From NCBI GenBank assembly GCA_030685235.1, contig MU839104.1, positions 372,001-436,000 on the forward strand: a stretch of DNA of 64,000 nt. Reading direction: 5' to 3'. Made by a program: the position numbers and the translations under genes. Shown here piece after piece: positions 23,203 to 38,462 of this stretch (positions are counted from its first letter, which is position 1; the number at the start of each line of letters is the position of its first letter). The stretch is from Copromyces sp. CBS 386.78 (Eukaryota; Ascomycota; Sordariomycetes; Sordariales; Sordariaceae). The notes below the pieces were generated by a model. That model did not search any database, was not told the origin of the DNA, and worked only from the letters and a program-made list of their open reading frames with translations.

Positions 23203-25194
23203 TCAGTAAAGGCTGCGGAACACAGCAGCGATTGACCCCTTGTCGTACTTGACGTACTTGCCCTTTCCTTTGTCGATCTCGTGGTAACGATCCCAGAAGC
23301 GATTGTAAAGTGGCTCGAGCATGTGCTGGACGTCCTGTGCAAGCATCTGGCGCACCTCTTTCTCCATGGCGAACTGCTTGTGGCGGGCGACCATTTCCTC
23401 GAAGCCGGAATTGAAGGCGGTGAACATGCCCTTGATTTTCTCCTTGTCCTTGGAGCTGAGACCCTTCATAATCGAGGCCGAGCTTACCATGCCCTGACCC
23501 GAGGTCGGGCGCGCGGTGCGGTTGGTGTGGACCGTATCAAACAGATGGATACTGATTTCCTTGCAAGTCTCGGTATAGAGCGCGGCGGACTTCTTCCTCC
23601 ATACTTCTAGCACTTGGAGGCGAGACTGGAGAAGGGTTGCCAGGCCAGATTCATTGATCATACGCTCAATGATGGTGACATTGTTGGCCAGGAAAACGCC
23701 GATGACTGCCTTCTTCTGCTGCAGTAGGACACGGGCACGGGCGTCCAAAGAAGACAGGAGGGTCTCGATGGTGTCAGCACAATAATGGGCAAATATCTCT
23801 TGTCCGTCCGCACCGACATCGAACGAAGGGAGGCTGGAGATGGTATCGGTAGCCCCTCCCTTGGACGCAGCGGCTGACTTCCAGCCGCCGTCGCCAATGG
23901 AAATCATGATGCTGGATATGGGTCGCAAAAAGTCGACCATGGACTGCAGCCGCTGCATGGTTTGTGATGTGAGCTGGGTGGGCGCGCCGTCCGCGGGCAG
24001 CGATTGCAAGCCGTTGACTTGTCGTTTGGTCTCCTCGAGCAAGTCGACAAGCGACGATTTGGCCGTTTCCCGGATGGGCTTCAAGGCCGCAGCAAGAGAG
24101 CTCTTCAGCTCGCCCGTCCGGCTCTCAAGGTTGTTGGACAGACTGGAAATGATCTCGACGATCTCATACGCGAGGAAGCAGTCTGTGGTGATGTGTGACT
24201 TGATGTGGCTGTTCAGTTCCCGTAGAGTCCTGCCCAGCTCCACCAGGGCCGGTTGACATGTCGCCTGGAAGACGGGACCCCAGTCCTCCCTCATAAAGAT
24301 GCTGCAGATGTTGTCGTATTCGGACAGAAAAAGACCCTCCATGGCCTGGGCATATGTTCCCATACCGTTTGTGCCCGCCCTGTAGACAGCCTCCGGAGTC
24401 TTTTTCTTGGCCGTGTTGGTGCTTGCCGTAGCCAGGTTGCCCAAGGTCGATAGCAGGTACTGAGACCTGACTTCGGCATAGATCTTGATGACAGGCGATT
24501 CCTGCGAGCTCCCTGCCCCTGTGTTCTGCTGATGTACCCCGGTGAGGTACGAGTTCATGAGACCTAACCTGGTGATCTTTTCGTGGGAGAGCACCGGGAA
24601 GGGCATGTTCTTGGTGAGGTAGTGCAGAGGTTCGATGGCGCGGGGCGTTTCACTCCGTAGAAGTTTGTCGAACGAGCTTTCGAGTTGGGCATTGCCAGTC
24701 TTGACTAGGCGCTGAAGGTCGGCAACGGTTTGCTGTGTCGATCGGAGGTTGGAAGCCTTCATGTCGTTCAACGCCTTGTTGAGTCGCTTGATGGACGCCA
24801 GGTAGTTGGACAGGCCGGCCTTTTCAGGGCCCATGCGGATGATTTGTTCTTCGTCATTCTTGCTGTCGGCGGGTGATCGTAGCTTCTCGATAGCGGCGAT
24901 GACGGCGTCGATGTCTAGACACAAATGATCATCGGTTAGCCTCCATCGGCGATGAACAAGTCATGGGGGACCGGGTGACTTGCTATTGCCCAGGACCTGG
25001 AGCTTCTTGGTCTCGCCACTGAGAGGGCCGGCGACATCTCGAACACTCTTGCCGGTGGCATCCAACCTCCCCAGACAAGCTTGGATCTTCTTTGTGAGCT
25101 GTGATGTCTTTTCGAGGCGTGAGTTCAAGACGTCGACCTCTGCCCGGGCTTCCTCGTCGGCAGCGAGGCGGCCGTTGATGAGGCCGACAGCCAT
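23203..25194 (-). CDS. exo70: Exocyst complex component EXO70
   Basis: Minus strand, exons 25194-24984 and 24914-23203; 640 residues. EXO70 is an exocyst subunit that binds PtdIns(4,5)P2 and Rho GTPases and tethers secretory vesicles at sites of growth such as hyphal tips. The N-terminus (VDVLNSRLEKTSQLTKKIQA) is the coiled region of fungal EXO70, followed by the RMGPEKAGLSNYLASIKRLN segment and a long helical body. The basic C-terminal end (DRYHEIDKGKGKYVKYDKGS) matches the membrane-binding end of the family. Length is as expected. The ATG at 25194 is the only ATG before the conserved start and has good context (ACAACCATGGCT). The only intron (69 nt) has a GC donor (GCAAGT) with CTAAC branch and TAG acceptor; only this junction restores the conserved GNNIDAV. 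Confidence 0.95.
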
Positions 25195-26158
25195 GGTTGT
25201 GACGTTGTCGTGCGATCCGAACCAAGCCAAGACACGCCACACGCTTCAATCGTCGGTATATGTGGTAGGTACGTGACTCGGAGGTCGGTAGAGGTACTAG
25301 CGGACTCGGACTCGGAAGGGTGATGCCTGGATACTAGGTAGGTAACGGAAGTCGGAAGCCGGTAATGAGGTGGTCCGTTGATGTGGCAGCACGGCCCGGT
25401 AGGTCATCGTCAGGCCAGGCCTTTGACGCCCAGTTGGCCCCCTGGCCCCCCTAAACGCTAGGCGCGAGCCGCTCGCTAATTGCGCTAGCAGAGGGGCCCG
25501 GGCCACCTACATCCAAGTCCACCAAGCACAGGGGGGGGGGGGACAAACGCCAGTGCACCAAGGTTGCACCAAAGTCCGGGGCGGGCAAGCGGGATCCGCC
25601 AATCCGCCCCGCTTCCCCGTGAAAGGGCCCCACTATCTCGCAGCCACTCATAATTTTTGCACGATGCGGACCTCCCGTCTTCTCGAATTCCCCAAAACGC
25701 TAAAAGTAACTTTTTCCCTCCATCCTTCCACCCCCCATCCAGCCATCCAGAATGACGGGATGCATTGTCAGATCTGAAAACCTCATGCAACTATTCCAAT
25801 CTCCGGTTTCTCTGATCCACTCTCAGCCTCACCAGGACGACCTTGTTTTAACAACACTGGCCAACAGACCTCACCGGAGAAGCTCGGCCACGGTTCGACC
25901 CAAATTCAACCTTCAAGATGACGTGTTTACAGAGTTGCCAGCAATGATCACTTGAACCCTACGATAGTCATGGGCCACTCAGCATATCGACAATCAACTC
26001 TACGCCATCTTTCTTGAGCTATAAAGAGCAAAAAGGGTGCAAACCCCATCAGCAAACGCCGAAACCAAGACTATGCCCGTCAAGTACCTGAATGCTCCCA
26101 AGGAAAACCTGAACCCCTACCAGAAGGGGGAAAAACCCCCCGAAAAGAGGAAACATCA
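25195..26158. other. EXO70 upstream region and aminotransferase 3' region
   Basis: About 1 kb without a supported gene. It carries a G14 run near 25531-25544 and several GGTAGGTAC-like short repeats near 25262-25345 in the EXO70 upstream region. Confidence 0.5.
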
Positions 26159-27731
26159 TCAAGCCTTGGCCTTTGCCGCAAAGTAGTCGGACACAAGCCG
26201 GCCTACCGACGCCGCGATCCACTCAACATCTTCTCGCGAGACATTGAAGGCTGGCGAGATGATAATGTGGTCACCGGTATATCCGTCAACCGACCCGCCG
26301 CCTGGGTACACGCTGATCCCATATTTGTCGGTCAGTCCCAGCTCACAGACTTCCATACACACATGATCCTCTGACGGGAAGGGGGCCATCGTCTCCTTGT
26401 CCGCGACGAATTCAATGCCCCAGAAGAGACCTCGGCCGCGGATATCACCGACATTTGGATGACTTGCGAGGATCTCACGCAGCCTGGTCGAGAGAAGATC
26501 ACCCATTGCCCGAACATTGCTCAAAAGGTCCTCCTCTCGCACAATTCGTTGCACTTCCAGGGCCGCGGCACACCCGGCAGGATGACCCTGGTATGTGTGG
26601 CCGTGGACAAAGACACTGGTTGGCTTCAGTTAGCACTTTTGTCACAATTTGGCCGTTGGGGAGATCACTTACGAGGTACCCTTTTCGAGTGCGTTGACCA
26701 CCCGGTGGCCAGCAAGAAGGCCGGCAACGGGTTGGTAACCGCCGCCAAGGGTCTTTCCGATGGTCTGAATATCTGGAACGATGCCCTCTTGCTCCCATGC
26801 GTGCAGGGTGCCGCTCCTCCCCATTCCGCACATCACCTCGTCAAGGATCAAGAGTGCGCCATACTTGTCACACACCTCCCTTACAGCTTTGAAGTAGCCC
26901 TTGACCGCAGGCACACATCCGAGGGCCTGGAAAGGAACAATTAGCATTCGCAGACGCCAAACAAGGAACATGTGAGGCAACTTACAGCTCCAACAATGGG
27001 CTCAGCGACAAAAGCGCAGACGTTGTCTGGTCCCACTCGCTGAAACTCTTCATCGAGCTCCTTGGCCAGTCTCTTCGCGTAGTTCTCATCTGACTCGCCG
27101 GGGGTTTTACCGCGGAATGCGTTGCACGGCGATACTCTCGAGACATTCTTTGTCAAGAGTGGCTCGAACTTGGCCCGCCGAACCTCGTGGCCCCCGATGG
27201 CTAGTGCACCAAGAGTGATACCGTGGTATGACTGCTTCCGGGAAATGAACAAAGTCCGTTGTGGCTGGTTAATCTCAAGGAAGTACTGCCTGGCCAGCTT
27301 CACAGCCGCCTCCATTGCCTCAGAGCCTGAGAAATGTTAGTGGCTGTCGGGGCCAGATAGGAGGTGAGCGTCTTACCAGAATTGACGATATAAGCACGCG
27401 CCATGGCCCCATTCGTCGATTGGACCAAATCGCGGCATAGCTCTTCCTGGACCCTGGTGGTGTAGAAAATGGTCGCACAGTACGGTGCAGCAAGTACCTG
27501 GTTTGTGACAGCCTGGGCAACTCTCTGATTGCCCCAGCCAAGGCAACCGACTGCAGCGCCTCCCGAAGCATCAAATATCTTGCGGCCGTTCTCGAGGATC
27601 AGAAAGTTTCCTTCAGACCTCACCATGTTCAAAAACGTGGAATCCAGATGCCTGTGAAGAACTGCCGAGTCCTTGGAAGACGCCGTGGCATCCATGGCGC
27701 CAACCGTTGAATCGAGCTTGATCAGTACCAT
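26159..27731 (-). CDS. Class III PLP-dependent aminotransferase
   Basis: Minus strand, exons 27731-27377, 27326-26986, 26926-26673 and 26615-26159; 468 residues. Fold-type I class III enzymes move amino groups from omega- or alpha-amines to keto acids. Visible motifs are NSGSEAMEAAVKLAR (phosphate-binding start), SYHGITLGAL, the PLP-ring aspartate in LILDEVMCGMGRSG, the Schiff-base lysine in TIGKTLGGGYQP, and HGHTYQGHPAGCAAALEV. It resembles the broad fungal group annotated as omega-aminotransferases or acetylornithine/adenosylmethionine-type enzymes; the substrate cannot be assigned. Introns are 50-59 nt. The first ATG in frame is 27731; the upstream frame has no ATG. No clear targeting peptide. 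EXO70 lies downstream on the same strand, ~960 bp away, with no sign of linkage. Confidence 0.9.
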
Positions 27732-27855
27732 GTCGAAAGCGTAAGCTTGACTTGGATCTTGAATAGATGAGGGTGTGAAGGGCCAAGTGTGTGCGTCGTC
27801 AAGTGGTGGTGGATACAAAGAGAAGCAAATTGCTCAAAGGCGGACTCTCGCCTTA

Positions 27856-27866
27856 TCTATATATAC
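27856..27866 (-). promoter_or_regulatory. TATA-like element of the aminotransferase gene
   Basis: On the minus strand the sequence reads GTATATATAGA, a near-consensus TATA box, about 125 bp upstream of the ATG at 27731. This would place the transcript start near 27825-27835 and leave a ~100-nt leader. Confidence 0.45.
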
Positions 27867-30800
27867 TCAAAGATTGGACAGCCTGGACAGTCGACGCCCA
27901 GTCCAGCCCAGCTCATCGACAACAAGCACCCACTGCATGACGGGTTCAGATTACGGATGGCTCGCGTGAACTGCCGGATACAGCAGTGCTATTCTCGGTG
28001 CGAGCGTTTGCTGCTTTGATACCGGACTGCATTCTCGACCAAACCTTAGCTATGTGGATCAGCGGGTTTTAGCATGATTCGTGGACTTTACTGCGACACC
28101 CCCGGCTAGTCGCCCGTCATCCAACGTTACCAAAGTATGCTAAAGTACGGCGTATGTAAGTGTTTCCTCGTGACAAACGAGGGGGTTTGGGCAGACATGA
28201 GTTGCATGGAGCATGGATATAGCCAGCATTGGTCAGTCTGGTGCGGCCTATACCTAACCTCCAAGCCGTGTCAAGCTGTGTACTCACAAGAATCCTGCTC
28301 GTTTGCCAATGGGGCATCACCGGCCCGGACGACAATTGTACAGACTTTGAAGGGCATTAACCAGGAGTTATACGTGTACCACCTGCAACAAGCGGGCTGC
28401 GGTCTCCCGCCTTCAATGCCTTCGAGTTGTCGTTGTGTTTGTGTAACAGAAGCTTCATGACTGTACCAACTACTATGGCAGAGGTACCCTATATTCTAGT
28501 GCCTATCATTGAAAGCCTACCCTGGAGCCCTTTCGGCATTAAACAATGAGGGGTAGCGGCCAACAACTAGACTCGGCGTCCCGATCTCGGCCAGACGTGG
28601 TGCGCGAAACCCTTCCCGAAGACGAGAAGATCCTTCTCTTTGTCACACATAACCTCTGCATTATCTCGACCCAGTTTGGAAAAACCAAACGTTTACACTT
28701 CTGCAAGGATCGGGCTCGTGAGAACTGTGTGTCTCTATGATTGCCACACGTTTCCGCTTCCGGAACTGTTCGACAACGTGTTCTGCCGGTCTCCCGCTCG
28801 GGTCTTTCTCAGCCCAGTGAAAATTTACCTGGTGTGCATTGGATTAACCTCACTTTTTCGGTTGCCCTATTCGGGCCCGGACGGTTGGCACAGACCATCG
28901 GCACGCCCATCTGTCGCCGCTGCCGATGCAGGCCTTTGTCAATGGCGCCGGCCGAGTGTTCCTAGAGTGACTACGGCCTGTGAGACTACATACAGCCACT
29001 CCTCACTGCTGTCTCCTCTAGCCTTCAAGCCTGCCATCGAGACCGACATATGCTTCCTGTGCGCTGACCCAAGCTTGATATTCTTTACCAGATACCAATG
29101 AAACGCACTCGTCTAGTGCTGACGATGCCATCCCATGTTCTACGGATGCATGGCAATATCACGACACTGGCCACTACCCTGACTATAGGGCAACTCGAAC
29201 TGGAAGCACTGATTACTGATCAGTTCGCAATCAGACATGTTCTTGTCGGGTTCGGTGGCTGTCGGAAAATCCAGTTCACCCCCCCCCCCCCGACTTTAAC
29301 AATAGCGTTGTTGATAGCCCTCATCCTCGTGGGTTGTACCTTGCATCAACGGTACTCGGGGAGCGGCCTTCCCTTTCGAAGTATCTACATCAGTTGTGCA
29401 ACGAGGCCGCTCACTTGGTGGTGTAACCGCCAGTGCCGATGCCACGGCTATGTGCCTAGGCTGTCGTTCGTCGAATGTGTTGTCGAAGCCATCTAAGCTC
29501 GCACCCTTGTGTAACAAGACTACTGAATATCATAAGACACTAGGTGCCGGATCGTGGTCTGTCCTACTTCAGCCTCCCCGTATTACCTTGCACGATACCA
29601 GCATATGCAAATGAACCATTAGGCTTAGCTTTCAAGGCTTGCGGGTGATTTTACAACGAAGATCCTTCCTTCCTCTTTGCGAGCCTCGCGTGCATCAACC
29701 AGAAGCTAACCTCAAGCATATCACAACACCCTTTGGATTCAGATCTGTTCCAAGGGTAACCAATATTGGTTTCTTGGCTGTTAGGAACTTCATGATCAAG
29801 TACACTGCTGGGTTAGATTTCTGGAATCCTTGCTGATCACGGAAAAGGAGGCATCACACAGATATATCACCCTAAAGGAACGAAACTATTGATCCTCACT
29901 CAGTCTTTGGGCGGAGGGCGGATGATAGTCATCCCGTACGTTGCTCGCGACGGCAACTTGCTCACCCAGACGAGATAACCCGTCGCTTACCGCTTCTTCT
30001 CGCAACGGCTGCTCGGCATGAGATGGGAACATCGAGTCAGACCTACTTCCGGTTCAACATAGGGTCAGACGGCTACCAAGGCCGGGAAGCAACCGGATGG
30101 CCACCCGAGAGTACGATTGGAGGACCTGCCAGGCTTGTGGCAGTTCATCCCGCGACGCATGAAGCAAAAAAAAAAAAAAAAAAGGCCCTTTACCGTTTAC
30201 GGCGTCAGTCACAGCACAATGCTGTAAGGAACCGCGTCATTCCGAAGACGTTCCAGGCCACCGGGAACCAATTGCTGTGCCTGGATGACGGAGCTGTACG
30301 ACATGGACCACAACAGCACACGCCGCCGACAATAAGGATGGTTTTCGTCCCGCCCGTCGAAAGAAATCGTACGACTGGAATTGCGGGAGACGAGAGAATG
30401 CCGTATCATAGTCATGGCGAACGGCATGAAGTTGATGACGGTAACTTACCAAGCTATTCTAGCAAGCGGGTAACGACGGCTCAAATTAAACTAGGAAATT
30501 CGGAACAATAAACACAAAAATTTTGACGGTCGAGGCCCGATGGGGCTGTGGTCGGGCACGAAAACCACAAGAACAGAGGAACCGAAGGATGCGGCGAGCC
30601 GTTGCAGCAGCCGAGCGGAACCCCAGATATTACTGTCACGAGAAGAACGGATATAGCGCAGTAAGGACCGGCTAGGAGCATCTTCTACCGGACTGATGAA
30701 AGCTGATGGAGCATGTGAAAGAAGCAGGAGAGAGAGTAAACTATGAGCATCCTTTAAGAATAACAAGGCGGACACGGGACCACACACTCTCACTCTCCCT

Positions 30801-31838
30801 TGGAACCGTCAATAATCGTTACCAGGCTTGCCCTGGACTTGGTTTACTACTCTCAGGTTCATGATAGCCTTGCTTTTGCCTTTGACCTTTTGTTTTCGAT
30901 AGCCCTCTGTTGGCCTGTGGAGTAGAGACTCCAAGAAGGGCATCTTTCCCATTTCACTCGTTGGTAGTAACGAGCACTTCGTTTCACTCAGCTCAGGGCG
31001 TCCACTTAAAAAAGGACCCAACAGACGTTGTACTATGGTCATACTTGCTAACACATATCATAGTGCAACCACAAAGTGTGAGCTTGTAATTCAGAGGTTG
31101 GGAAGCACTAGTGTATCTCAGGTACACATGCTCGTAATTGTAATCTACAATGCTAACGTAGACTTGACTCCTATGTCCCCCTCGAAGCTGTTGTTGTCTT
31201 CTCGTTTCCGGGGAAACACAACATGGCCTTGCTCTCTGAGGAGTTTCCACAGCGGTACAGGATCAAGGGGCTACCGAAGTACCAAGTTCAAGATGCTCCG
31301 CACTCGAAGAGCTACATATGGGAAGTTGACTGAGTCTGGGACGGCCGAACGAAAAAGTTAAAAGAAGTTTACACATGAGACGGTTGACCTGAAATGTGCA
31401 ATCATCGTAGATGTTTATGTTATTGAGAGTACCTACCTAATCACAAACTGATAGGGAAAGTGGACAAACGCTGGTGTAAGTGGTAAGGAACGGGAAATTA
31501 CATCTTCTCCTGTGCCAGTCCGTGGTAATGACGGTATCAGGTACAGCCCCGCTTGTATCAATTAAGCCCCTTGTCTGAAGCAAGGGGTTTAGCGCGACTC
31601 GCGTGTCGTCGACGCGTTTTCCACTTAAAAACGTATCGTTTCGTTTTGTCACTTTTCCCGTGGCGGCTCCGCAAAGACGAATGCGCATGCGCCCAAACAA
31701 AACATCTCGACTCTTTCTCCTCCAACAACCATTTTCGGACGATAAGAACGGAGGCCCACGACGACCACCCTTATTGCTTTTGTTTCCCGTCTGTGACGCT
31801 GGCTTGAAGAGTGGTACATTTTGCTTGATACTTCCAAG
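27867..31838. other. Gene-free interval between the aminotransferase and MCM3
   Basis: About 4 kb with no frame that has both a good start and protein-like content. It holds a C-run near 29279-29291 and an A-run near 30166-30183. The last ~250 bp are the MCM3 promoter (see the ACGCGT site). A small hairpin (CCCCTTG-N7-CAAGGGG) lies near 31566-31586. Confidence 0.5.
31612..31617. promoter_or_regulatory. MluI cell-cycle box upstream of MCM3
   Basis: ACGCGT lies ~225 bp before the MCM3 ATG. This palindrome is the core site of the MBF (Mbp1/Swi6-type) G1/S factor, which controls replication genes in yeasts, and APSES-type homologues exist in filamentous fungi. The nearby AGCGCGAC (near 31591) is similar in kind. 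Function here is inferred. Confidence 0.5.
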
Positions 31839-34837
<2,999 letters not shown>

Positions 34838-35205
34838 TCTGGGGGGACTGGGAAGGCAACGACTAGGTGGTTTGATGCTGTTTAAGACATTGGGTAAAGA
34901 TGATTTTATGTGTAATCATAGATATGGATGAGAAAAAGTATTGTGATGGATATGGTTCAGGACAAAGAGTCATGTTACTAGTAGGCGGGCTGTCTGTTAT
35001 TGATAGGCAAAGGGGTTTGGCGTTACTGCGGGAATGAAGTTGATTTCACATTAGCTTCTGAACATGCCATCTATTGATATTCAAGTCAAGGCATGCTATT
35101 ATGTAGGTTGGAGAATATGTAACAACAACGCTCACGACCAAAACCAAACGCCCCCCTGCACCAAGCGTAACCCCTTTTCCCGACATTCGCAACTAGGCAA
35201 CTGAT
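34838..35205. other. Convergent 3' region between MCM3 and CAP
   Basis: About 370 bp of AT-richer sequence between two convergent stop codons; 3' untranslated sequence of both genes is expected and nothing else is seen. Confidence 0.5.
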
Positions 35206-37151
35206 TTAACCACAGTGAGAAACAATCTCGCTGATAAGCTCCTTCTTCTCAGCATCATAGTACGAGCAGATCTGGGAAGGAAGAGGAAGCTCCTTGGAGT
35301 CGTCGTTCTCGTCCACAATCATAATGTTGACGTTGTCCGTCTTGCTCTGGAACACCCTCGTCGCGATGCTCTCCTTGCTCAGCCAGATAGTCGCCTGCTC
35401 GACCTGATCCAGGAGGACAGTGGGAATGGTCTCGTTGACCTGGAGCTGGAAGTTCTTGGACCTGACAACGTCGACGGTAGAGACAAGAGTGTCCACGATA
35501 AGCGACACCTTGTCGGAGTTGTCAATATTGACAGCGTTGGCCTTGCCCTTGATGACGATGACAACACCGTTACACCTGCTGATGAGGACCGACTGGGAAA
35601 TGGAGCCTTCGATCTCGACGTTGCCGTCGGCAGCAGTGTAGTTTTCCTAGAGCGCTGTTAGAAGCCTATACACAAAAGAACATCCGGTTAGAAGCTTACA
35701 ATGATCCACTTGTTACCCTCGAGCGCCTTCTTTGCGGGCTTTTTCGCACGCATGCTCTCAGGCTTGGGCGGCCTGGTTCCAGGGGGCGCAGGGCTCTTGT
35801 TACGTGTCACTGGTCCATCGGGAACGGTTGATCCTGCCCTGAGAGAAGGGTTCTTGTGTGTCATCTGCGACTTGTCGACCTTCTTGAGACCCTTTGTAAC
35901 TGCTTCGCCCTTGCTGAGCTCAGACATGACGGAACTGAAACCGCCGGCCGGAGCTGGTTCCGCCTTCTGCTCATTGATCTTGAGCACCGGAGGAGGTCCA
36001 GGAGGAGGAGGAGGCGGGGGAGGAGCACCTCCGGCTGGGGCTGGAGGCGCGGGTGGTGCAGGGGAAGCGCTACCAGAGCCAAGATTCTGGACAACCTCCT
36101 TGTAAGGCTTGCCGTTAGGATCCCACACAATGCCGTTGTTGAAGAACTCCTTGGTGTAATCCGACAAGTCCTTGAAAATCTGGTAGAAGGTCTTGACCCA
36201 TTCGGTGTGCTGGGGATCGGTGTTCTTATTGGCCTGCATGACTCTGTTGCCCATGTACTCGGCAGAGGAAAGGCTTTCATCGATGAGCTTATCAGGCTTG
36301 GCCTGGACAGTGATCCACGCGAGGAGCATGATGCCGTCGGCCACCATGCTGAGGTGGTTGAAGAAGGGAGAACCGCGGTTCTTGTCCTTGATTTCCTGAA
36401 CGGCCTGGATGGCGTCGCTGATAGGCTTGATAGCCTCCTGGAAGTCGACCGAGGTCATGTCGAGCTTCTTGGACTGAGAGGCGGCGTAAATAAATTTGCG
36501 CGTCTCGACAAAACCCTTAAGGACGCTTGCGGCCTAGTTACAATGATCAACTCTCGTTCTTGCTCAAGGGAATAGTTCCGGAACGGGGCTAGGTAAGTAC
36601 CTGCTCAGCAACCAAGCCACCAATAAGATTGCTGGTCTTGACATATTTCTGAATAGTCTGACTCATGAACTCGTCGAACCTCTCGACCGACTCGGGAACT
36701 GGCGGTGCGGGCGGCGCAGCAGGCGTAGGGGGGGACACGGCAGTGGACGGCGGGGCGGAGGGAGCGGGCTCAATGACGGTCTGAGAGCCGCTAAGGGGGA
36801 TGGTGGACGAAGCCATATCCTCCAGACGGAGGGTGGCCGCCTCAAGTCTGCGCAAGTACTTAGCAATGTGCTTTGACAACTAATCACTCCGAGTCTTTCG
36901 AGATTCGCGCCGATGCTCCTGGCGCATGCGTTCCTGCTCGGGGACAGGTCCGTCCTCGTCGTAGCCGTACAGCGGCTCCCACGGAATCGACATGGCAAAC
37001 GATGCGCCAGGATAGTATTGATGGATAACGAAGAATGTTGTAAAAGAAAGAGCCGTTCGTAGGTGGTGTTGCGATTTCAAGTTGCGGTAAAGAAAGCTGA
37101 AGCGTACCTCTTGATCAAGGTGACCAAGTTGTGCATGTTGTTGGTCGCCAT
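35206..37151 (-). CDS. cap: Adenylyl cyclase-associated protein (CAP/Srv2)
   Basis: Minus strand, exons 37151-37108, 36847-36601, 36533-35700 and 35646-35206; 521 residues. CAP binds adenylyl cyclase through its N-terminus and recycles cofilin-bound G-actin through its C-terminal domain. The start MATNNMHNLVTLIKRLEAAT is the coiled cyclase-binding end, with a Pro/Ala linker, then the helical-folded domain (FVETRKFIYAASQSKKLD; NRGSPFFNHLSMVADGIMLL). A proline run (eight P, then GPPP) and the WH2-like region with KVDKSQMTHKNPSLR follow. The C-terminal beta-helix CARP domain is complete (GSISQSVLISRCNG, VKGKANAVNIDN). Intron 1 is 260 nt, four to five times longer than its other introns, and holds a same-strand small frame (separate entry). 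The ATG has good context (ATCACAATGGCG). It is divergent from the MAK32-like gene. Confidence 0.95.
36880..36993 (-). CDS. Possible small protein nested in CAP intron 1 (37 residues)
   Basis: A same-strand ATG frame inside the first CAP intron reads MSIPWEPLYGYDEDGPVPEQ and continues with Arg/Glu-rich residues to a TAG. Codon use is GC3-rich and the text is protein-like, unlike ordinary intron sequence here. It could be an independent micro-ORF, an alternative first exon, or chance. No plausible donor links it to CAP exon 2. No family is recognised. Confidence 0.2.
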   Translation of the reverse strand: MSIPWEPLYGYDEDGPVPEQERMRQEHRRESRKTRSD

Positions 37152-38462
37152 TGTGATTATGGTTGTCCCTTAGTCGGTGGGACTTTGGAAACGTAGAGTT
37201 CGATTTCGAGTAATAGGAAAGGTTGGAAGGAGCAAGTTGTACTCTCTTATTAGAACTGCAACTTGCGGTATTAGCGATCGTGTTTCGAAAGTGGGAGAGA
37301 GTGACCAGGCCCGGATGCCTCCGGTGGCGGAGGATGGTTCAATGCGGAACAGAGACGGGAGGGGAGTATCGTCTGGAGCACTGGATGGGAAGAACTTACC
37401 TTATTCGCGGTGACGTATAATTCAAGAAGAAAAGACAAAATATTGCTAGATGAAGGAAGGAGAAGAAAAGGATCCCGAAATTAGAACGAGGGGGAGGTCA
37501 GGGAAGGTGTAGTTGATGATCTGCCTGGGCTGGAACAATGGATGGATGTCTCAAGCTGACGGGTCAACACTCGACGTCGATTCAGGAACCCCTCGTCACA
37601 CCCCCTAGCGTCGGCCCCTGGCGCCTGCCATGCTTGTACGGGCGGCCACACTACGGGGCACAACTTCTGTAGACGCACGCTGAGGAGCTGCTCCCCCACG
37701 ATGAAGCTTCATAGTGGGGTCATTGTGGGTCATCTCATCCAATCTCTTAAAATTACGCGTTTCGGGCCAAACACCTTGCTGGCCACTCTGACCACTCTTC
37801 AGCGCAACGTTTGGTCACTAAAAACCCGCTGCAGTGGGCGTACAGGCACCACCCACGCCTCAGACCGAATCACCACCCCAGCAAACATAAACAACAAGAA
37901 CGTCGTATCGTGCTACTTCAACTGAACCAACAACGCGAGCTCTCCTGCTTCACGATCTCGTTGCCTTTTTATCTTTGTATATACGAGAACGGTAATGCTG
38001 ATGCCTGAAAACTGACGTACTTGCAAGTATCTACGCAAGCACCTCAGTTGTTCAAGGTGTCAACAATCGAGATAATCGATTCGAGCCGATAAACCCAGAT
38101 CCCCTTTCCCTCTCCATTCATACGCCTTGCAGTGACAAACCTACCCCAGATAGGCTATTCCAGCTAATAAAATGTCGGGTTATCAAGATATCAGCCTCAT
38201 CGTGGTTTATGCCGCCTGATGGTCGGGCAGGAATAGCAGACTAGCAATAGCCTAGCAGTAGTAGCCAGTAGCCACATCACTCACAATCCACGCGTCCATC
38301 TTTCCATCTTCATCCCTCCATATCGGTGTCTTAGTCTCATATCCCCTTTCGGTGTCACTCACTTGGCTCACTCCCACTTCGACTTCACCTGCCCTTGTGC
38401 TGGGCCGTACTTAGACATACTCCTTTCAAACGTCATTCACTACAGTCAAAATAGAACACAGC
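37152..38462. other. Shared divergent upstream region of CAP and the MAK32-like gene
   Basis: About 1.3 kb between divergent start codons. No coding frame is supported; promoters and leaders of both genes are expected. Confidence 0.5.
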
